Source: Pseudomonadota bacterium (lineage in GTDB: Bacteria > Pseudomonadota > Gammaproteobacteria > Steroidobacterales > Steroidobacteraceae). From it: 10,422 nt of DNA. Position 1 is the stretch's first letter. The number at the start of each line of letters is the position of its first letter. Shown here one piece after another: positions 1 to 7,514 of this stretch. The notes beneath the pieces are model-generated. The model did no database searches, was not told where the DNA came from, and saw nothing but the letters and a program-made list of their open reading frames with translations. The stretch lies in NCBI GenBank assembly GCA_021850555.1, contig JAJZLX010000562.1:1-10422 (forward strand), written 5' to 3'. The translations under genes and the position numbers were made by a program.

Positions 1-147
1 GAGCAGGCCGAGCGCGGCGCGCTGCTGCACGAGATCGAGCTGCACCACGGCAACATCAGCCGTGTGGCGCACGAGCTCGGTATCGGACGGAACACGCTCT
101 ACCGCAAGATGCGACGCTTGCGAATCACGTTGCCCGAGCGACACTAG
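1..147 (+). CDS. Fis-type HTH C-terminus of a sigma-54-dependent activator (partial, 5' end outside window)
   Basis: The reading frame is open from base 1 and ends at TAG 145-147, leaving 48 codons. The residues form a Fis-type (HTH_8) helix-turn-helix: an acidic helix (LLHEIELHHGN), then NISRVAHELGIGRNTLYRKM with the turn and recognition helix, then a short basic tail. This is the usual C-terminus of bacterial enhancer-binding proteins that activate sigma-54 RNA polymerase. The AAA+ and sensor domains lie outside the window. Two strong sigma-54 promoters follow, in front of the porin and the aldehyde dehydrogenase, and AldB/AcoD-type dehydrogenases are commonly controlled by AcoR/EatR-like activators. 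I therefore infer an AcoR-like local regulator. The specific subfamily and the ligand cannot be read from 48 residues; a Fis-like or NtrC-like protein is the alternative. Confidence 0.85.
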   Translation, partial: EQAERGALLHEIELHHGNISRVAHELGIGRNTLYRKMRRLRITLPERH

Positions 148-180
148 GATCGCCCTTTGCGCTCCTGCCGGAAGCGGGCA

Positions 181-208
181 CTGTGTCATTTTTCAACAAA
201 TGATACAG
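181..208. promoter_or_regulatory. Candidate enhancer (activator-binding) dyad upstream of the porin promoter
   Basis: An 11-bp inverted repeat with one mismatch: CTGTGTCATTT at 181-191, spacer TTCAAC, and AAATGATACAG at 198-208. It lies 33 bp after the activator stop codon and about 230 bp (centre to -24) ahead of the sigma-54 promoter, a spacing compatible with looping activation. It is a rare AT-rich island in GC-rich DNA. I infer that it is the upstream activating sequence for the adjacent activator. I found no good second copy ahead of the aldehyde dehydrogenase gene. Confidence 0.55.
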
Positions 209-423
209 CGCTGTCACCCTGGCGGAACACCTTGTGATGCTCCGGACGTGGTCTCTCCACTACACCCTTCATCACTCTTCAAATCCCGGCAAGCTAGCGG
301 CGTGCCGGCCCGCATCAGGCCAGCTGCGATCTGACACCGCCGCTGCGCCACATGCGATCCGGACGGCATGGGGATGGCCTTACGTCGCTTTGTGTCCCGG
401 ACGCGACAGTCGCGCCGATTGGG

Positions 424-439
424 TGGCATGGCGCTTGCA
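424..439 (+). promoter_or_regulatory. Sigma-54 (-24/-12) promoter of the porin gene
   Basis: TGGCATGGCGCTTGCA matches the sigma-54 consensus TGGCACRNNNNTTGCW at all but one defined position. The invariant GG (425-426) and GC (437-438) have correct spacing. Transcription should begin near 449-450, giving a leader of about 29 nt before the ATG at 479. It is almost identical to the element at 4271-4286. Confidence 0.88.
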
Positions 440-478
440 GTGCCGTGTCCGTCAACGCACAACAAGGGGGTTATTTCG

Positions 479-1807
479 ATGAGACTGCACAGCATCTCTC
501 CGCGTACCCTGTCCGGCGCTTTGGCCGGCGTTCTGATCCTGGGCCTTACCGCCGGCTCGGCAATCCCGGCCGCGCATGCGATCGGCGTGAAGGCCGGAAA
601 ATGGACGTTGAACTTCAACGGCAACGTCAATGCCCATTACATCTTCTCGCACTGCCAGAACCTGTCGAACGCCGCCGACGTCACGGGCGGCCTGTCATGC
701 GTGACCGCCACCAAGGCAGGCGGCGGATCCTCCTCGGTGTCGAACGGCCTGCTGCCGGCGGCGCTCACCGTGAGCGGCGATACCACACAGGACGGCTATG
801 ACATCGGATTCACCTTCGGCCTGTACCCGGGCATCAGCACCAATGACGGCGGCAGCCCGAACCTGCAGACCGGGGCGGGCAATTTCGGCCATACCGCCCT
901 CGGCACGGCGGGCCTGGACATCCGCCAGGTCTTCCTCACCGTGGGCAACAAGACCATGGGCACCGTCATGGCGGGCAGAAACATCGGCCTGTTCCAGTCC
1001 GATGCCATCCTCAACGACATGACGCTGCTTGGCGTGGGCGCCGGCAACGGCAACTACGCCGCGCCGGCCAACACCTCGCTCGGATCGATCGGCCTGGGCT
1101 ACATCTACACCGACTGGCTCTCGCAGATCGACTACACCACCCCGAACCTGTATGGAACGAAGATCACCGTCGGCATCTTCGATCCGCTCAACACGCTCGG
1201 ACAGATTCCCGTCAACCACTCGACTCCGGGCTTTCAGGCCAAAATCGCCTACAAGGCGGGACCGATCTACCTCTCGGCGAGCGGCTTGTACCAGAGACAG
1301 GCGATCCCCTGCACGGACACGGCGCTCGCTCCCGGCGCCTGCGCACCCGGCACCTATGAGCTCAAGTACAGCAGCACCGGCTTCGATCTCGGCGGCATGT
1401 ACACCGTGGGACCGTTCCAGGCGATGGGCTGGTACTACCGCGCCAAGGGCGTCGGCACCACCGGGCTGTTCGTGCTGTCCAATGACATGCTGGGCGTTCC
1501 GCGCACTTCCGAGGGCTTCATCGCCCAGTTGACCTACACGGTCGGCAAGACGAAGTTCGGGGTGAATTACGGCCAGAGCCGGCTCAACCCCACCGCCAAC
1601 GACCTCTCCAACGCGGCGACCGTGGCGGCCGGCACCGACCTGCCGACACTGGTGAAAAAGAACGACAAATGGACCTTCGGCGTGTATCACCACCTGACCC
1701 ACGACCTGCTGCTGGTCGGGGAGTTCAGCCGGCTGCGCTCGACCAACGATCTCAATCAGAAAAACACCAGCTGGAACATCAACGCCGGCCTGTTTCTGAG
1801 CTTCTAA
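479..1807 (+). CDS. Outer-membrane beta-barrel porin
   Basis: A secreted protein of 442 residues. The first 34 residues are a signal peptide: basic start, hydrophobic core LSGALAGVLILGLTAG, and cleavage after AHA. The rest alternates amphipathic strands and Gly/Asn/Thr-rich loops, and ends in LFLSF with the terminal Phe typical of outer-membrane barrels. The motif IRQVFLTVGNKTMGTVMAGR resembles the conserved strands of the Gram-negative general porin family (Porin_4 type). Two Cys pairs (C59/C74 and C278/C288) lie in predicted loops and may form disulfides. The start is ATG 479, with AAGGGGG at 464-470 8 nt upstream. An in-frame upstream ATG at 368 is rejected because it would put 37 non-signal-like residues first and lies before the sigma-54 promoter. 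The substrate is unknown; entry of the alcohol or other small molecule handled by the neighbouring enzymes is inferred from co-regulation. Confidence 0.86.
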   Translation: MRLHSISPRTLSGALAGVLILGLTAGSAIPAAHAIGVKAGKWTLNFNGNVNAHYIFSHCQNLSNAADVTGGLSCVTATKAGGGSSSVSNGLLPAALTVSGDTTQDGYDIGFTFGLYPGISTNDGGSPNLQTGAGNFGHTALGTAGLDIRQVFLTVGNKTMGTVMAGRNIGLFQSDAILNDMTLLGVGAGNGNYAAPANTSLGSIGLGYIYTDWLSQIDYTTPNLYGTKITVGIFDPLNTLGQIPVNHSTPGFQAKIAYKAGPIYLSASGLYQRQAIPCTDTALAPGACAPGTYELKYSSTGFDLGGMYTVGPFQAMGWYYRAKGVGTTGLFVLSNDMLGVPRTSEGFIAQLTYTVGKTKFGVNYGQSRLNPTANDLSNAATVAAGTDLPTLVKKNDKWTFGVYHHLTHDLLLVGEFSRLRSTNDLNQKNTSWNINAGLFLSF

Positions 1808-1824
1808 CAGACTCGGCGTCTCCA

Positions 1825-1867
1825 GTGCCGGTGGTCCGCGCGAGCGGGCCACCGGCACGTCTTTATT
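1825..1867 (+). terminator. Intrinsic terminator after the porin gene
   Basis: A 15-bp stem pairs GTGCCGGTGGTCCGC (1825-1839) with GCGGGCCACCGGCAC (1844-1858), with one G-T wobble. It is closed by a GCGA tetraloop (GNRA class) and followed by GTCTTTATT. It begins 17 nt after the porin stop and implies that the downstream TonB receptor is largely transcribed separately. The T-tract is short, so some read-through is possible. Confidence 0.8.
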
Positions 1868-1975
1868 GATCTTCGCAAATCATGATTTTCAGGATTCCCC
1901 TGCGGGCGTCCCCGCCTCTAAGATGCCGTGGCGCGCCCGGACCGGCGCGGAATCAACCGGAGCTTTTCCACGGCC

Positions 1976-4120
1976 ATGAAAGCATCGCCCCCCTCCCGGA
2001 CAGCATTCCCTCTTGCGGCGCTCGGCGCTCTCGCCATCGCCGGCGCCGCACTCCCAGGCCCCGCCCGGGCGGCCGCGCCGCCGACCCTTTCCGGAGTGGT
2101 GATCACGGCGACGCGGATCGCCACACCCGCCTTCGATGTGCCGGCCACCATCTTCAGCGTCCCGGGCGCGCAGCTGCGCAGCGACTCTCTCGGGGTCAAC
2201 TTCGCCGATGCCGCGCAGGGGGTCCCCGGGCTGCTGGCGCGCAACCAGTACAACTACGCCCAGGATCAGCAGATCTCCATCCGCGGGATCGGCGCCGGGT
2301 CGGCGTTCGGCGTACGCGGCGTGCGCATCTACCAGGATGGCATCCCGCAGAGCGGCCCGGGAGGCCAGGGGGAGATCTCGCAGTTCAATCTCGGCTCGGC
2401 CTCCCGTGTCGAGGTGCTCGAGGGGCCGTTCTCGGCACTCTACGGTAACTCCTCCGGCGGGGTGATCCAGCTGTTCACCGCCCGCGGCACCGCTCCGGGC
2501 ACCGTGCGCGCGGACATCGGCTTCGGCAGCTTCGGGGCCGTGCGCGCCGGCGTCGATGCCGAGGATGCGGTCGGCCGCCTCGATTACAACCTCGACTTCA
2601 CGCACTTCTCCTGGCAGGGCTTCAGGCCCCACCAGAGCGCGCGCAGCGAGTCCTTCAACGGCAAGGTGGATTACACCTTCAGCCGCCATGAGCGGCTGAC
2701 ATTCATAGCCAACGTGATTTCCCGGCCCGGATCGAACGATGCCCAGGGCCTGACCGCGGCGCAATTCGCCGCCAATCCCGACCAGACCTCCGCCGCGGCG
2801 ATCGCCTTCAACACCCGCAAGAGCCTCGAGCAGCAGGAGGCCGGCCTCATCTACCATCTCGGCCTGACCGCCCACCAGTCGCTGCGCCTCATGGGCTATT
2901 ACGGCCATCGCACGGTGCTGCAATTCCTGTCGATCCCGGTCGGCGCGCAGCGGGCTCCGACCAGCGCGGGCGCGGTGATCGCGCTCGATCGCGGCTTCGG
3001 GGGCGGCAACGCGCGCTGGACCTGGCAGGGCCTGGTCGCCGGCCGCAAGGTTTCCTGGGTCACCGGCCTGAGCTTCAACAAGGCGAATGAGCTGCGCCGC
3101 GGCTACGACAATTTCATCGGCAGCACGCTCGGGGTCGAGGGGGCGATGCGGGAGAACGAGAACAACGTCGACTGGAACTTCGACGAATACACCCAGGCGA
3201 GCTGGAATTTCGCTCCGCGCTGGACGCTCACCGCGGGCGTGCGCCACAGCGAGGTTCGCTTCGTCACCGTCGACAACCTGATCACGCCGGTCACCGGCAA
3301 CGGCAGCGGCGCGGTGACCTACACGGCGACCTCTCCGGTGGCCGGCATTCTGTACGCCCTGCGCCCCTGGCTTCACCTGTACGCCTCGTTTGGACAGGGC
3401 TTCCAGACGCCGATCAGCTCCGAGCTCGCCTACCGCCTGAACGGGCAGCCGGGGCTCAACTTCGCGCTGCGGCCGGCGCGCAGCAACAATGGGGAGATCG
3501 GCGCCAAATTCCAGGTGGGCCGCAAGCTGTCGGGTGGAATCGCCGCCTTCCTCACCCACACCAACGATGAGATCGTGGTCGTCTCGAACCTCGGCGGCCG
3601 CAGCACCTATCAGAACGCGGGACGCACCCGCCGCAGCGGCGTTCAGGCCTCCCTCGATTATCACTTCGCGCCCGACTGGGAGGCGCAATTTGCATACACC
3701 TACATCGATGCAATCTACATCGACGCCTATCGGACATGCACCACGATACCCTGCGCGGTTCCGAACGTGGTCGTGCCGGTGGGCAATCGCCTGCCCGGCA
3801 TCCCGCGCAACGACGCCTATGCCAAGCTCAATTGGGGCGGGGCGCTCGGCTGGCACGCCAGCGTGAGCGGCCAGTACATGGGCGCGATTCCGGTCAACAG
3901 CCTGAACTCGCAGTACGCCGGCGCCTACCCCGTGTTCAACGTGACGGGCGGCTATCGTGGAAAGATCTGGTCCGACCCGGCCAACGTATTCGTGCGGATC
4001 AACAACGTACTGAATCGCCGTTACGTCGGGGCAGTGATCGTGGGCGCCGCGGGCGGTGGGTTTTTCGAGCCGGCACCGGGCGCCAACGTATTCGCGGGCT
4101 TCACGGTTTCCCTGCACTAG
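1976..4120 (+). CDS. pqqU: TonB-dependent outer-membrane receptor, PqqU/YncD-like (probable PQQ importer)
   Basis: A protein of 714 residues. Residues 1-32 form a signal peptide (cleavage after ARA), a TonB-box-like SGVVITATR follows at about 39-47, then the plug domain and a 22-strand-type barrel. The plug motifs NYAQDQQISIRG (93 onward) and GPFSALYGNSSGGV, and the barrel motifs TNDEIVVVSNLGGRSTYQNAGRTRR and FFEPAPG, closely resemble E. coli YncD as I recall it. YncD, now called PqqU, takes up the redox cofactor pyrroloquinoline quinone. A loop Cys pair (C588/C593) also corresponds. A GTG start at 1928 is possible, but ATG 1976 places the signal peptide correctly; its Shine-Dalgarno (GGAG 1959-1962) is distant. 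The C-terminal residue is His rather than the usual aromatic. I see no sigma-54 promoter directly upstream. PQQ import suits a periplasmic quinoprotein alcohol dehydrogenase feeding the adjacent aldehyde dehydrogenase. Alternatively it is a siderophore receptor with the same fold, which I think less likely. Confidence 0.9.
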   Translation: MKASPPSRTAFPLAALGALAIAGAALPGPARAAAPPTLSGVVITATRIATPAFDVPATIFSVPGAQLRSDSLGVNFADAAQGVPGLLARNQYNYAQDQQISIRGIGAGSAFGVRGVRIYQDGIPQSGPGGQGEISQFNLGSASRVEVLEGPFSALYGNSSGGVIQLFTARGTAPGTVRADIGFGSFGAVRAGVDAEDAVGRLDYNLDFTHFSWQGFRPHQSARSESFNGKVDYTFSRHERLTFIANVISRPGSNDAQGLTAAQFAANPDQTSAAAIAFNTRKSLEQQEAGLIYHLGLTAHQSLRLMGYYGHRTVLQFLSIPVGAQRAPTSAGAVIALDRGFGGGNARWTWQGLVAGRKVSWVTGLSFNKANELRRGYDNFIGSTLGVEGAMRENENNVDWNFDEYTQASWNFAPRWTLTAGVRHSEVRFVTVDNLITPVTGNGSGAVTYTATSPVAGILYALRPWLHLYASFGQGFQTPISSELAYRLNGQPGLNFALRPARSNNGEIGAKFQVGRKLSGGIAAFLTHTNDEIVVVSNLGGRSTYQNAGRTRRSGVQASLDYHFAPDWEAQFAYTYIDAIYIDAYRTCTTIPCAVPNVVVPVGNRLPGIPRNDAYAKLNWGGALGWHASVSGQYMGAIPVNSLNSQYAGAYPVFNVTGGYRGKIWSDPANVFVRINNVLNRRYVGAVIVGAAGGGFFEPAPGANVFAGFTVSLH

Positions 4121-4270
4121 GAGCTGTTCCGTTCCGCCACACTCGCGCCGGCGCAGTCTCGCTCCGCCACGAAACATCATTGCGCGCGCACCGGCGAGCG
4201 CATAATTGCGGATGCTCGTAGCCGCCTGCAAGGATGCCTTCGGGCATGGTGATTCAGGCATCTGTGCCGA

Positions 4271-4286
4271 TGGCATGCCGCTTGCA
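4271..4286 (+). promoter_or_regulatory. Sigma-54 (-24/-12) promoter of the aldehyde dehydrogenase gene
   Basis: TGGCATGCCGCTTGCA has the invariant GG (4272-4273) and GC (4284-4285) and one mismatch to the consensus. Transcription should start near 4296, about 28 nt before the ATG at 4325. It differs from the porin promoter at one of 16 positions and lies at nearly the same distance from its start codon (38 versus 39 nt), which argues for joint control by one activator. Confidence 0.9.
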
Positions 4287-4324
4287 CTGCAACGAGCCAT
4301 AGCGGTTCAACTGCGAGGCCAGCC

Positions 4325-5845
4325 ATGTCCATCGATCCCAGCTCCCACGGACGCGTGAAGGTCCAGCTCAAGAAGCGATACGGCAACTACATCGGCGGGA
4401 AGTGGCTGCCGCCCGTTCGCGGGGAATATTTCGCCAACCTCACTCCCGTCACGGGCGCGACCCTGTGCGAGATACCGCGCTCCACGGCCGAGGACATCGA
4501 GCTGGCGCTCGATGCCGCGCACGCCGCCAAGACCGCCTGGGGACACACTTCCCCCGCCGAGCGGGCCGTCGCGCTCAACAAGGTCGCCGACCGCATGGAG
4601 GAGAAGCTCGAGCTGCTCGCCACGGTCGAGACCTGGGACAACGGCAAGCCGATCCGCGAGACCATGGCCGCCGACCTGCCGCTCGCCGTGGACCACTTCC
4701 GCTACTTCGCCGGCTGCATCCGCGCCCAGGAGGGCTCGGTCAGCGAGCTGGACAATGACACGGTCGCCTACCACTTCCATGAGCCGCTCGGCGTCGTGGG
4801 ACAGATCATCCCGTGGAACTTCCCGCTGCTGATGGCGGCCTGGAAGCTCGCCCCGGCTCTCGCGGCCGGCAACTGCGTGGTGCTGAAGCCGGCCGAGCAG
4901 ACTCCGCTCTCGATCCTGGTGTGGCTCGAGACCGTCGGGGACCTGCTGCCCCCCGGCGTGCTCAACGTCGTCAACGGCTTCGGCGTGGAAGCCGGCAAGC
5001 CGCTCGCCTCGAGCAAGCGCATCGCCAAGGTCGCCTTCACCGGCGAGACCACCACCGGGCGGCTCATCATGCAGTACGCCTCCCAGAGCCTGATTCCCGT
5101 GACGCTCGAGCTCGGCGGCAAATCCCCCAACGTGTTCTTCGCCGACGTGTGCGCCCACGACGACACCTTCTTCGACAAGGCGCTCGAGGGGTTCGTCATG
5201 TTCGCGTTGAACCAGGGCGAGGTATGCACCTGTCCCTCGCGTGCTCTCATCCAGGAGTCGGTCTACGAGCGCTTCATGGAGCGCGCGCTGAAGCGCGTGG
5301 CGCAGGTGAGGCAGGGTGACCCCCTCGATCCGACCACGATGATCGGCGCGCAGGCCTCCCAGGAGCAGCTCGAGAAGATCCTCACTTACCTCGATCTCGG
5401 CAGGCAGGAGGGCGCCGAGTGCCTGATCGGCGGCGAGCGCAACCGCCTCGGCGGGGAGCTCGCGAACGGCTACTACATCAAGCCCACGGTGTTCAAGGGC
5501 AACAACAAGATGCGCATCTTCCAGGAGGAGATCTTCGGCCCCGTGGTCTCGGTGACCACATTCAGGGACATGGACGAGGCGCTCGCCATCGCCAACGACA
5601 CGCTCTACGGCCTCGGCGCCGGCGTGTGGTCGCGTGATGTCAATACCTGCTATCGCATGGGCCGCGGCATCCAGGCGGGCCGGGTCTGGACCAACTGCTA
5701 CCACGCCTACCCGGCACACGCGGCGTTCGGCGGCTACAAGCAGTCGGGCATCGGGCGCGAGAACCACAAGATGATGCTCGATCACTACCAGCAGACCAAG
5801 AACCTGCTGGTGAGCTATTCGCCGAAGGCGCTCGGGTTCTTTTAG
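4325..5845 (+). CDS. aldB: NAD(P)-dependent aldehyde dehydrogenase, AldB/ExaC/AcoD type
   Basis: A 506-residue cytoplasmic dehydrogenase that should oxidise acetaldehyde or a related short aldehyde to the acid. The sequence follows E. coli AldB along its whole length. It has YIGGKWLPP near the N-terminus, the cofactor-fold motif [30 protein letters not shown] with general base Glu262, and [12 protein letters not shown] with catalytic Cys301. The C-terminal part includes [20 protein letters not shown] and [14 protein letters not shown]. The length equals the family norm (about 506-512) and nothing is missing. The start is ATG 4325, preceded by GAGG at 4315-4318. A sigma-54 promoter drives it and the DUF779 gene follows 10 nt after its stop. 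This is the group of dehydrogenases used in ethanol and acetoin oxidation (ExaC, AcoD). Exact aldehyde preference cannot be read from sequence. Confidence 0.97.
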   Translation: MSIDPSSHGRVKVQLKKRYGNYIGGKWLPPVRGEYFANLTPVTGATLCEIPRSTAEDIELALDAAHAAKTAWGHTSPAERAVALNKVADRMEEKLELLATVETWDNGKPIRETMAADLPLAVDHFRYFAGCIRAQEGSVSELDNDTVAYHFHEPLGVVGQIIPWNFPLLMAAWKLAPALAAGNCVVLKPAEQTPLSILVWLETVGDLLPPGVLNVVNGFGVEAGKPLASSKRIAKVAFTGETTTGRLIMQYASQSLIPVTLELGGKSPNVFFADVCAHDDTFFDKALEGFVMFALNQGEVCTCPSRALIQESVYERFMERALKRVAQVRQGDPLDPTTMIGAQASQEQLEKILTYLDLGRQEGAECLIGGERNRLGGELANGYYIKPTVFKGNNKMRIFQEEIFGPVVSVTTFRDMDEALAIANDTLYGLGAGVWSRDVNTCYRMGRGIQAGRVWTNCYHAYPAHAAFGGYKQSGIGRENHKMMLDHYQQTKNLLVSYSPKALGFF

Positions 5846-5855
5846 GGACGCTTTG

Positions 5856-6233
5856 ATGGACGCAGGCCGCGTCAGCGCCACGGAGGCGGCCCTCGAGCTG
5901 ATCCGCAAGCTCGTGGCGCGGCACGGTCCGCTCATGTTCCACCAGTCCGGGGGCTGCTGCGACGGCAGCTCCCCCATGTGCTATCCGCGCGGGGAGCTGC
6001 TCATCGGGGAGCAGGATGTGCTGCTCGGGGAAATCGGCGGGCAGCCGTTTTACATGAGCGCGGCGCAGTTCGAGTACTGGCGGCACACCCATCTCATCAT
6101 CGATGTCGTGCCCGGACGCGGCGGCATGTTCTCGCTCGAAGGTCCGCTCGGCGTACGGTTTCTCACCCGCTCTCGTCTCTACGACGCGCAGGAGGAAGCG
6201 CGTCTGCCGCCGGTACAGCACGGCCCGGCATAG
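5856..6233 (+). CDS. DUF779 family protein, dehydrogenase-linked
   Basis: A 125-residue soluble protein with no signal peptide or membrane segment. It shows the DUF779 features: an N-terminal helix (ATEAALELIRKLVARHG), then FHQSGGCCDGSSPMCYPRGE with a Cys-Cys pair and a third Cys, then IGGQPFYMSAAQFEYWRHTH and a closing EGPLGVRFLTRSRL. The start is ATG 5856; a TTG at 5853 directly precedes it, but AGGGA at 5844-5848, overlapping the dehydrogenase stop, is best spaced for the ATG. It lies 10 nt behind the aldehyde dehydrogenase and is almost certainly co-transcribed with it. Members of this family are recurrently found beside AldB/AcoD-type dehydrogenases. No biochemical role is known to me; the clustered cysteines suggest metal or thiol chemistry, or a helper role for the enzyme, but this is inference. 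Confidence 0.88.
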   Translation: MDAGRVSATEAALELIRKLVARHGPLMFHQSGGCCDGSSPMCYPRGELLIGEQDVLLGEIGGQPFYMSAAQFEYWRHTHLIIDVVPGRGGMFSLEGPLGVRFLTRSRLYDAQEEARLPPVQHGPA

Positions 6234-6281
6234 CGGGGCCGGCCGGCCCGTCACGCCGCTGATCTGTCATACTGGCAGAGG

Positions 6282-7514
6282 ATGTCGTGGCTCACCGCCC
6301 TTTTCATCGTCGTAGTCATCTGCGGTCTGGCCGTCGAATGGTGGCTGTCCGGCCGCCAGATCGCGGCCGTGCAAGCCCATCGCGACTGCGTTCCGCCGCC
6401 CTTTGCCACGCAGGTCAGCGCGCAGGAGCACCGCAAAGCGGCCGACTACACGCGCGCCACGGTGGCCCTCAGGCGCCTCAGCGCCGCGATCGATGCGGCG
6501 CTCACACTGGCTCTCACGGTCGGCGGCGGCATCGCGGCCATCGATGCGTCGTGGCGAGGCTCGGGATGGGCTGAGCCCTGGCTGGGGGCGGCCGTGATCG
6601 CCACCGTCGCCGCCGTCACGCTGCTCGTCAGCCTGCCCCTGTCGCTGTGGCGCACCTTCAGGCTGGAGGCGCGCTTCGGCTTCAACCGTACGACCCCGGC
6701 ACTCTTCCTCGCCGATCTCGGCCGGAACATCGCGCTCGCGGTGCTGCTCGGGGGACCCCTGGTGCTCGCCTCGCTGTGGCTGATGATGCGCGCCGGGCGA
6801 TGGTGGTGGCTGTGGGCCTTTGGCTGCTGGCTCGCCGTGACGCTCGTCTTCACCTGGGCGTGGCCGGCGTTCATCGCGCCGCTGTTCAACCGCTTCACGC
6901 CCCTCAAGGACGAGGCATTGAGGAAGCGCATCGAGGCGCTGCTTGCGCGCTGCGGCTTCAAATCGAGCGGCGTGTTCGTCATCGACGGCTCGCGCCGCTC
7001 CAGCCACGGCAATGCATACTTCAGCGGCATCGGCCGCAACAAGCGCATCGTGTTCTTCGACACCCTGCTCGGCCTGCTCGAGCCGCCCGAGATCGAGGCG
7101 GTGCTGGCGCACGAGCTCGGCCACTTCCGCCTGAAGCACGTGCGCACGCACCTGCTCGCGTCCATCGCCGGGATGCTGGCGGGATTCGCCCTGCTCGGCT
7201 GGCTCGCGGCGCAGCCGCAGTTCTATCACGCCCTCGGCGTCTCTCGCCCCTCCCCGCACGCGGCATTGCTGCTGTTCGCCCTGGCGGCCCCGGCGGTGCT
7301 GTACTTCACCACGCCGCTCACCTCCCTGTGGTCGCGCCGGCACGAGTTCGCGGCCGACCGATTCGCAGCCCGCCATGCCCGCGCGTCGGATCTGGTCTCG
7401 GCGCTCGTGAAGCTCTATCGCAGCAACGCCAGCACGCTCACACCCGACCGGCTGTACGTGGCGTTTCATTATTCGCACCCCCCCGCGATGGAACGGATCA
7501 AGCGGCTCAGATGA
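6282..7514 (+). CDS. M48 family membrane metalloprotease (Ste24/CAAX-protease type)
   Basis: A 410-residue polytopic inner-membrane zinc protease. The N-terminus is a hydrophobic helix (WLTALFIVVVICGLAV), followed by further membrane segments at roughly residues 65-85, 97-118, 145-165 and 173-195: the N-terminal CAAX-protease module. The soluble catalytic part carries SRRSSHGNAYFSG, zinc motif HELGH (H277, E278, H281) and the third ligand Glu355 in RRHEFAADRFAARHA. Two more membrane helices lie between the motifs. The tail SHPPAMERIKRL is the usual conserved end of the family. All catalytic residues are present. Bacterial members are thought to act in membrane-protein quality control rather than prenyl processing. 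AGAGG directly abuts the ATG, so initiation looks weak, but no other Met fits before the first helix. It stands 48 nt after the DUF779 gene, convergent with purA; I see no functional link to either. Its last 34 bases are repeated 160 bp downstream. Confidence 0.93.
   Translation: MSWLTALFIVVVICGLAVEWWLSGRQIAAVQAHRDCVPPPFATQVSAQEHRKAADYTRATVALRRLSAAIDAALTLALTVGGGIAAIDASWRGSGWAEPWLGAAVIATVAAVTLLVSLPLSLWRTFRLEARFGFNRTTPALFLADLGRNIALAVLLGGPLVLASLWLMMRAGRWWWLWAFGCWLAVTLVFTWAWPAFIAPLFNRFTPLKDEALRKRIEALLARCGFKSSGVFVIDGSRRSSHGNAYFSGIGRNKRIVFFDTLLGLLEPPEIEAVLAHELGHFRLKHVRTHLLASIAGMLAGFALLGWLAAQPQFYHALGVSRPSPHAALLLFALAAPAVLYFTTPLTSLWSRRHEFAADRFAARHARASDLVSALVKLYRSNASTLTPDRLYVAFHYSHPPAMERIKRLR
7476..7509. 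repeat. 34-bp direct repeat, copy 1 (3' end of the M48 gene)
   Basis: These 34 bases recur exactly at 7636-7669, offset by 160 bp. Here they encode the conserved tail PPAMERIKRL of the protease, so this copy is under coding constraint. The flanking base differs on both sides, so the identity ends sharply. Confidence 0.95.

Larger units (their letters stand above)
148..478. other. Regulatory intergenic region between activator gene and porin
   Basis: These 331 bases contain no convincing gene; overlapping open frames here lack start signals and family resemblance. The stretch holds the AT-rich dyad at 181-208, the sigma-54 promoter at 424-439 and a Shine-Dalgarno at 464-470. There is also a small perfect dyad CGCGAC-A-GTCGCG at 402-414, just upstream of the -24 element, of unknown meaning. 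I see no clear terminator after the activator gene. Confidence 0.6.

Noticed and set aside
220..236. A second sigma-54-like element (TGGCGGAACACCTTGT)
   Set aside because: The GG and downstream TTG are present, but the spacing is off by one and the -12 GC is missing. The element at 424-439 is far better.
1866..1895. A sigma-70 promoter for the TonB receptor (TTGATC with a downstream CAGGAT)
   Set aside because: The -10 match is only half of the consensus and TTGATC overlaps the porin terminator tail. I could not call any promoter for this gene with confidence.
4121..4270. A second copy of the 181-208 dyad upstream of the dehydrogenase promoter
   Set aside because: Only a fragment (CATCATT in the 4174-4180 area) resembles one arm, with no opposing arm. 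Small GC hairpins there are too weak to call.
1889..4300. An 803-codon open frame on the - strand opposite the TonB receptor
   Set aside because: It is antisense to a strongly conserved receptor. Its low-complexity composition and lack of motifs mark it as a shadow of GC-rich codon bias.
4307..5977. A 556-codon open frame on the - strand opposite the aldehyde dehydrogenase
   Set aside because: It is the same kind of antisense shadow; the + strand dehydrogenase is certain along the whole length.
6236..6249. Perfect palindrome GGGCCGGCCGGCCC after the DUF779 gene as a terminator
   Set aside because: It has no loop or T-tract, and pure G/C palindromes of this size are expected by chance in such DNA.
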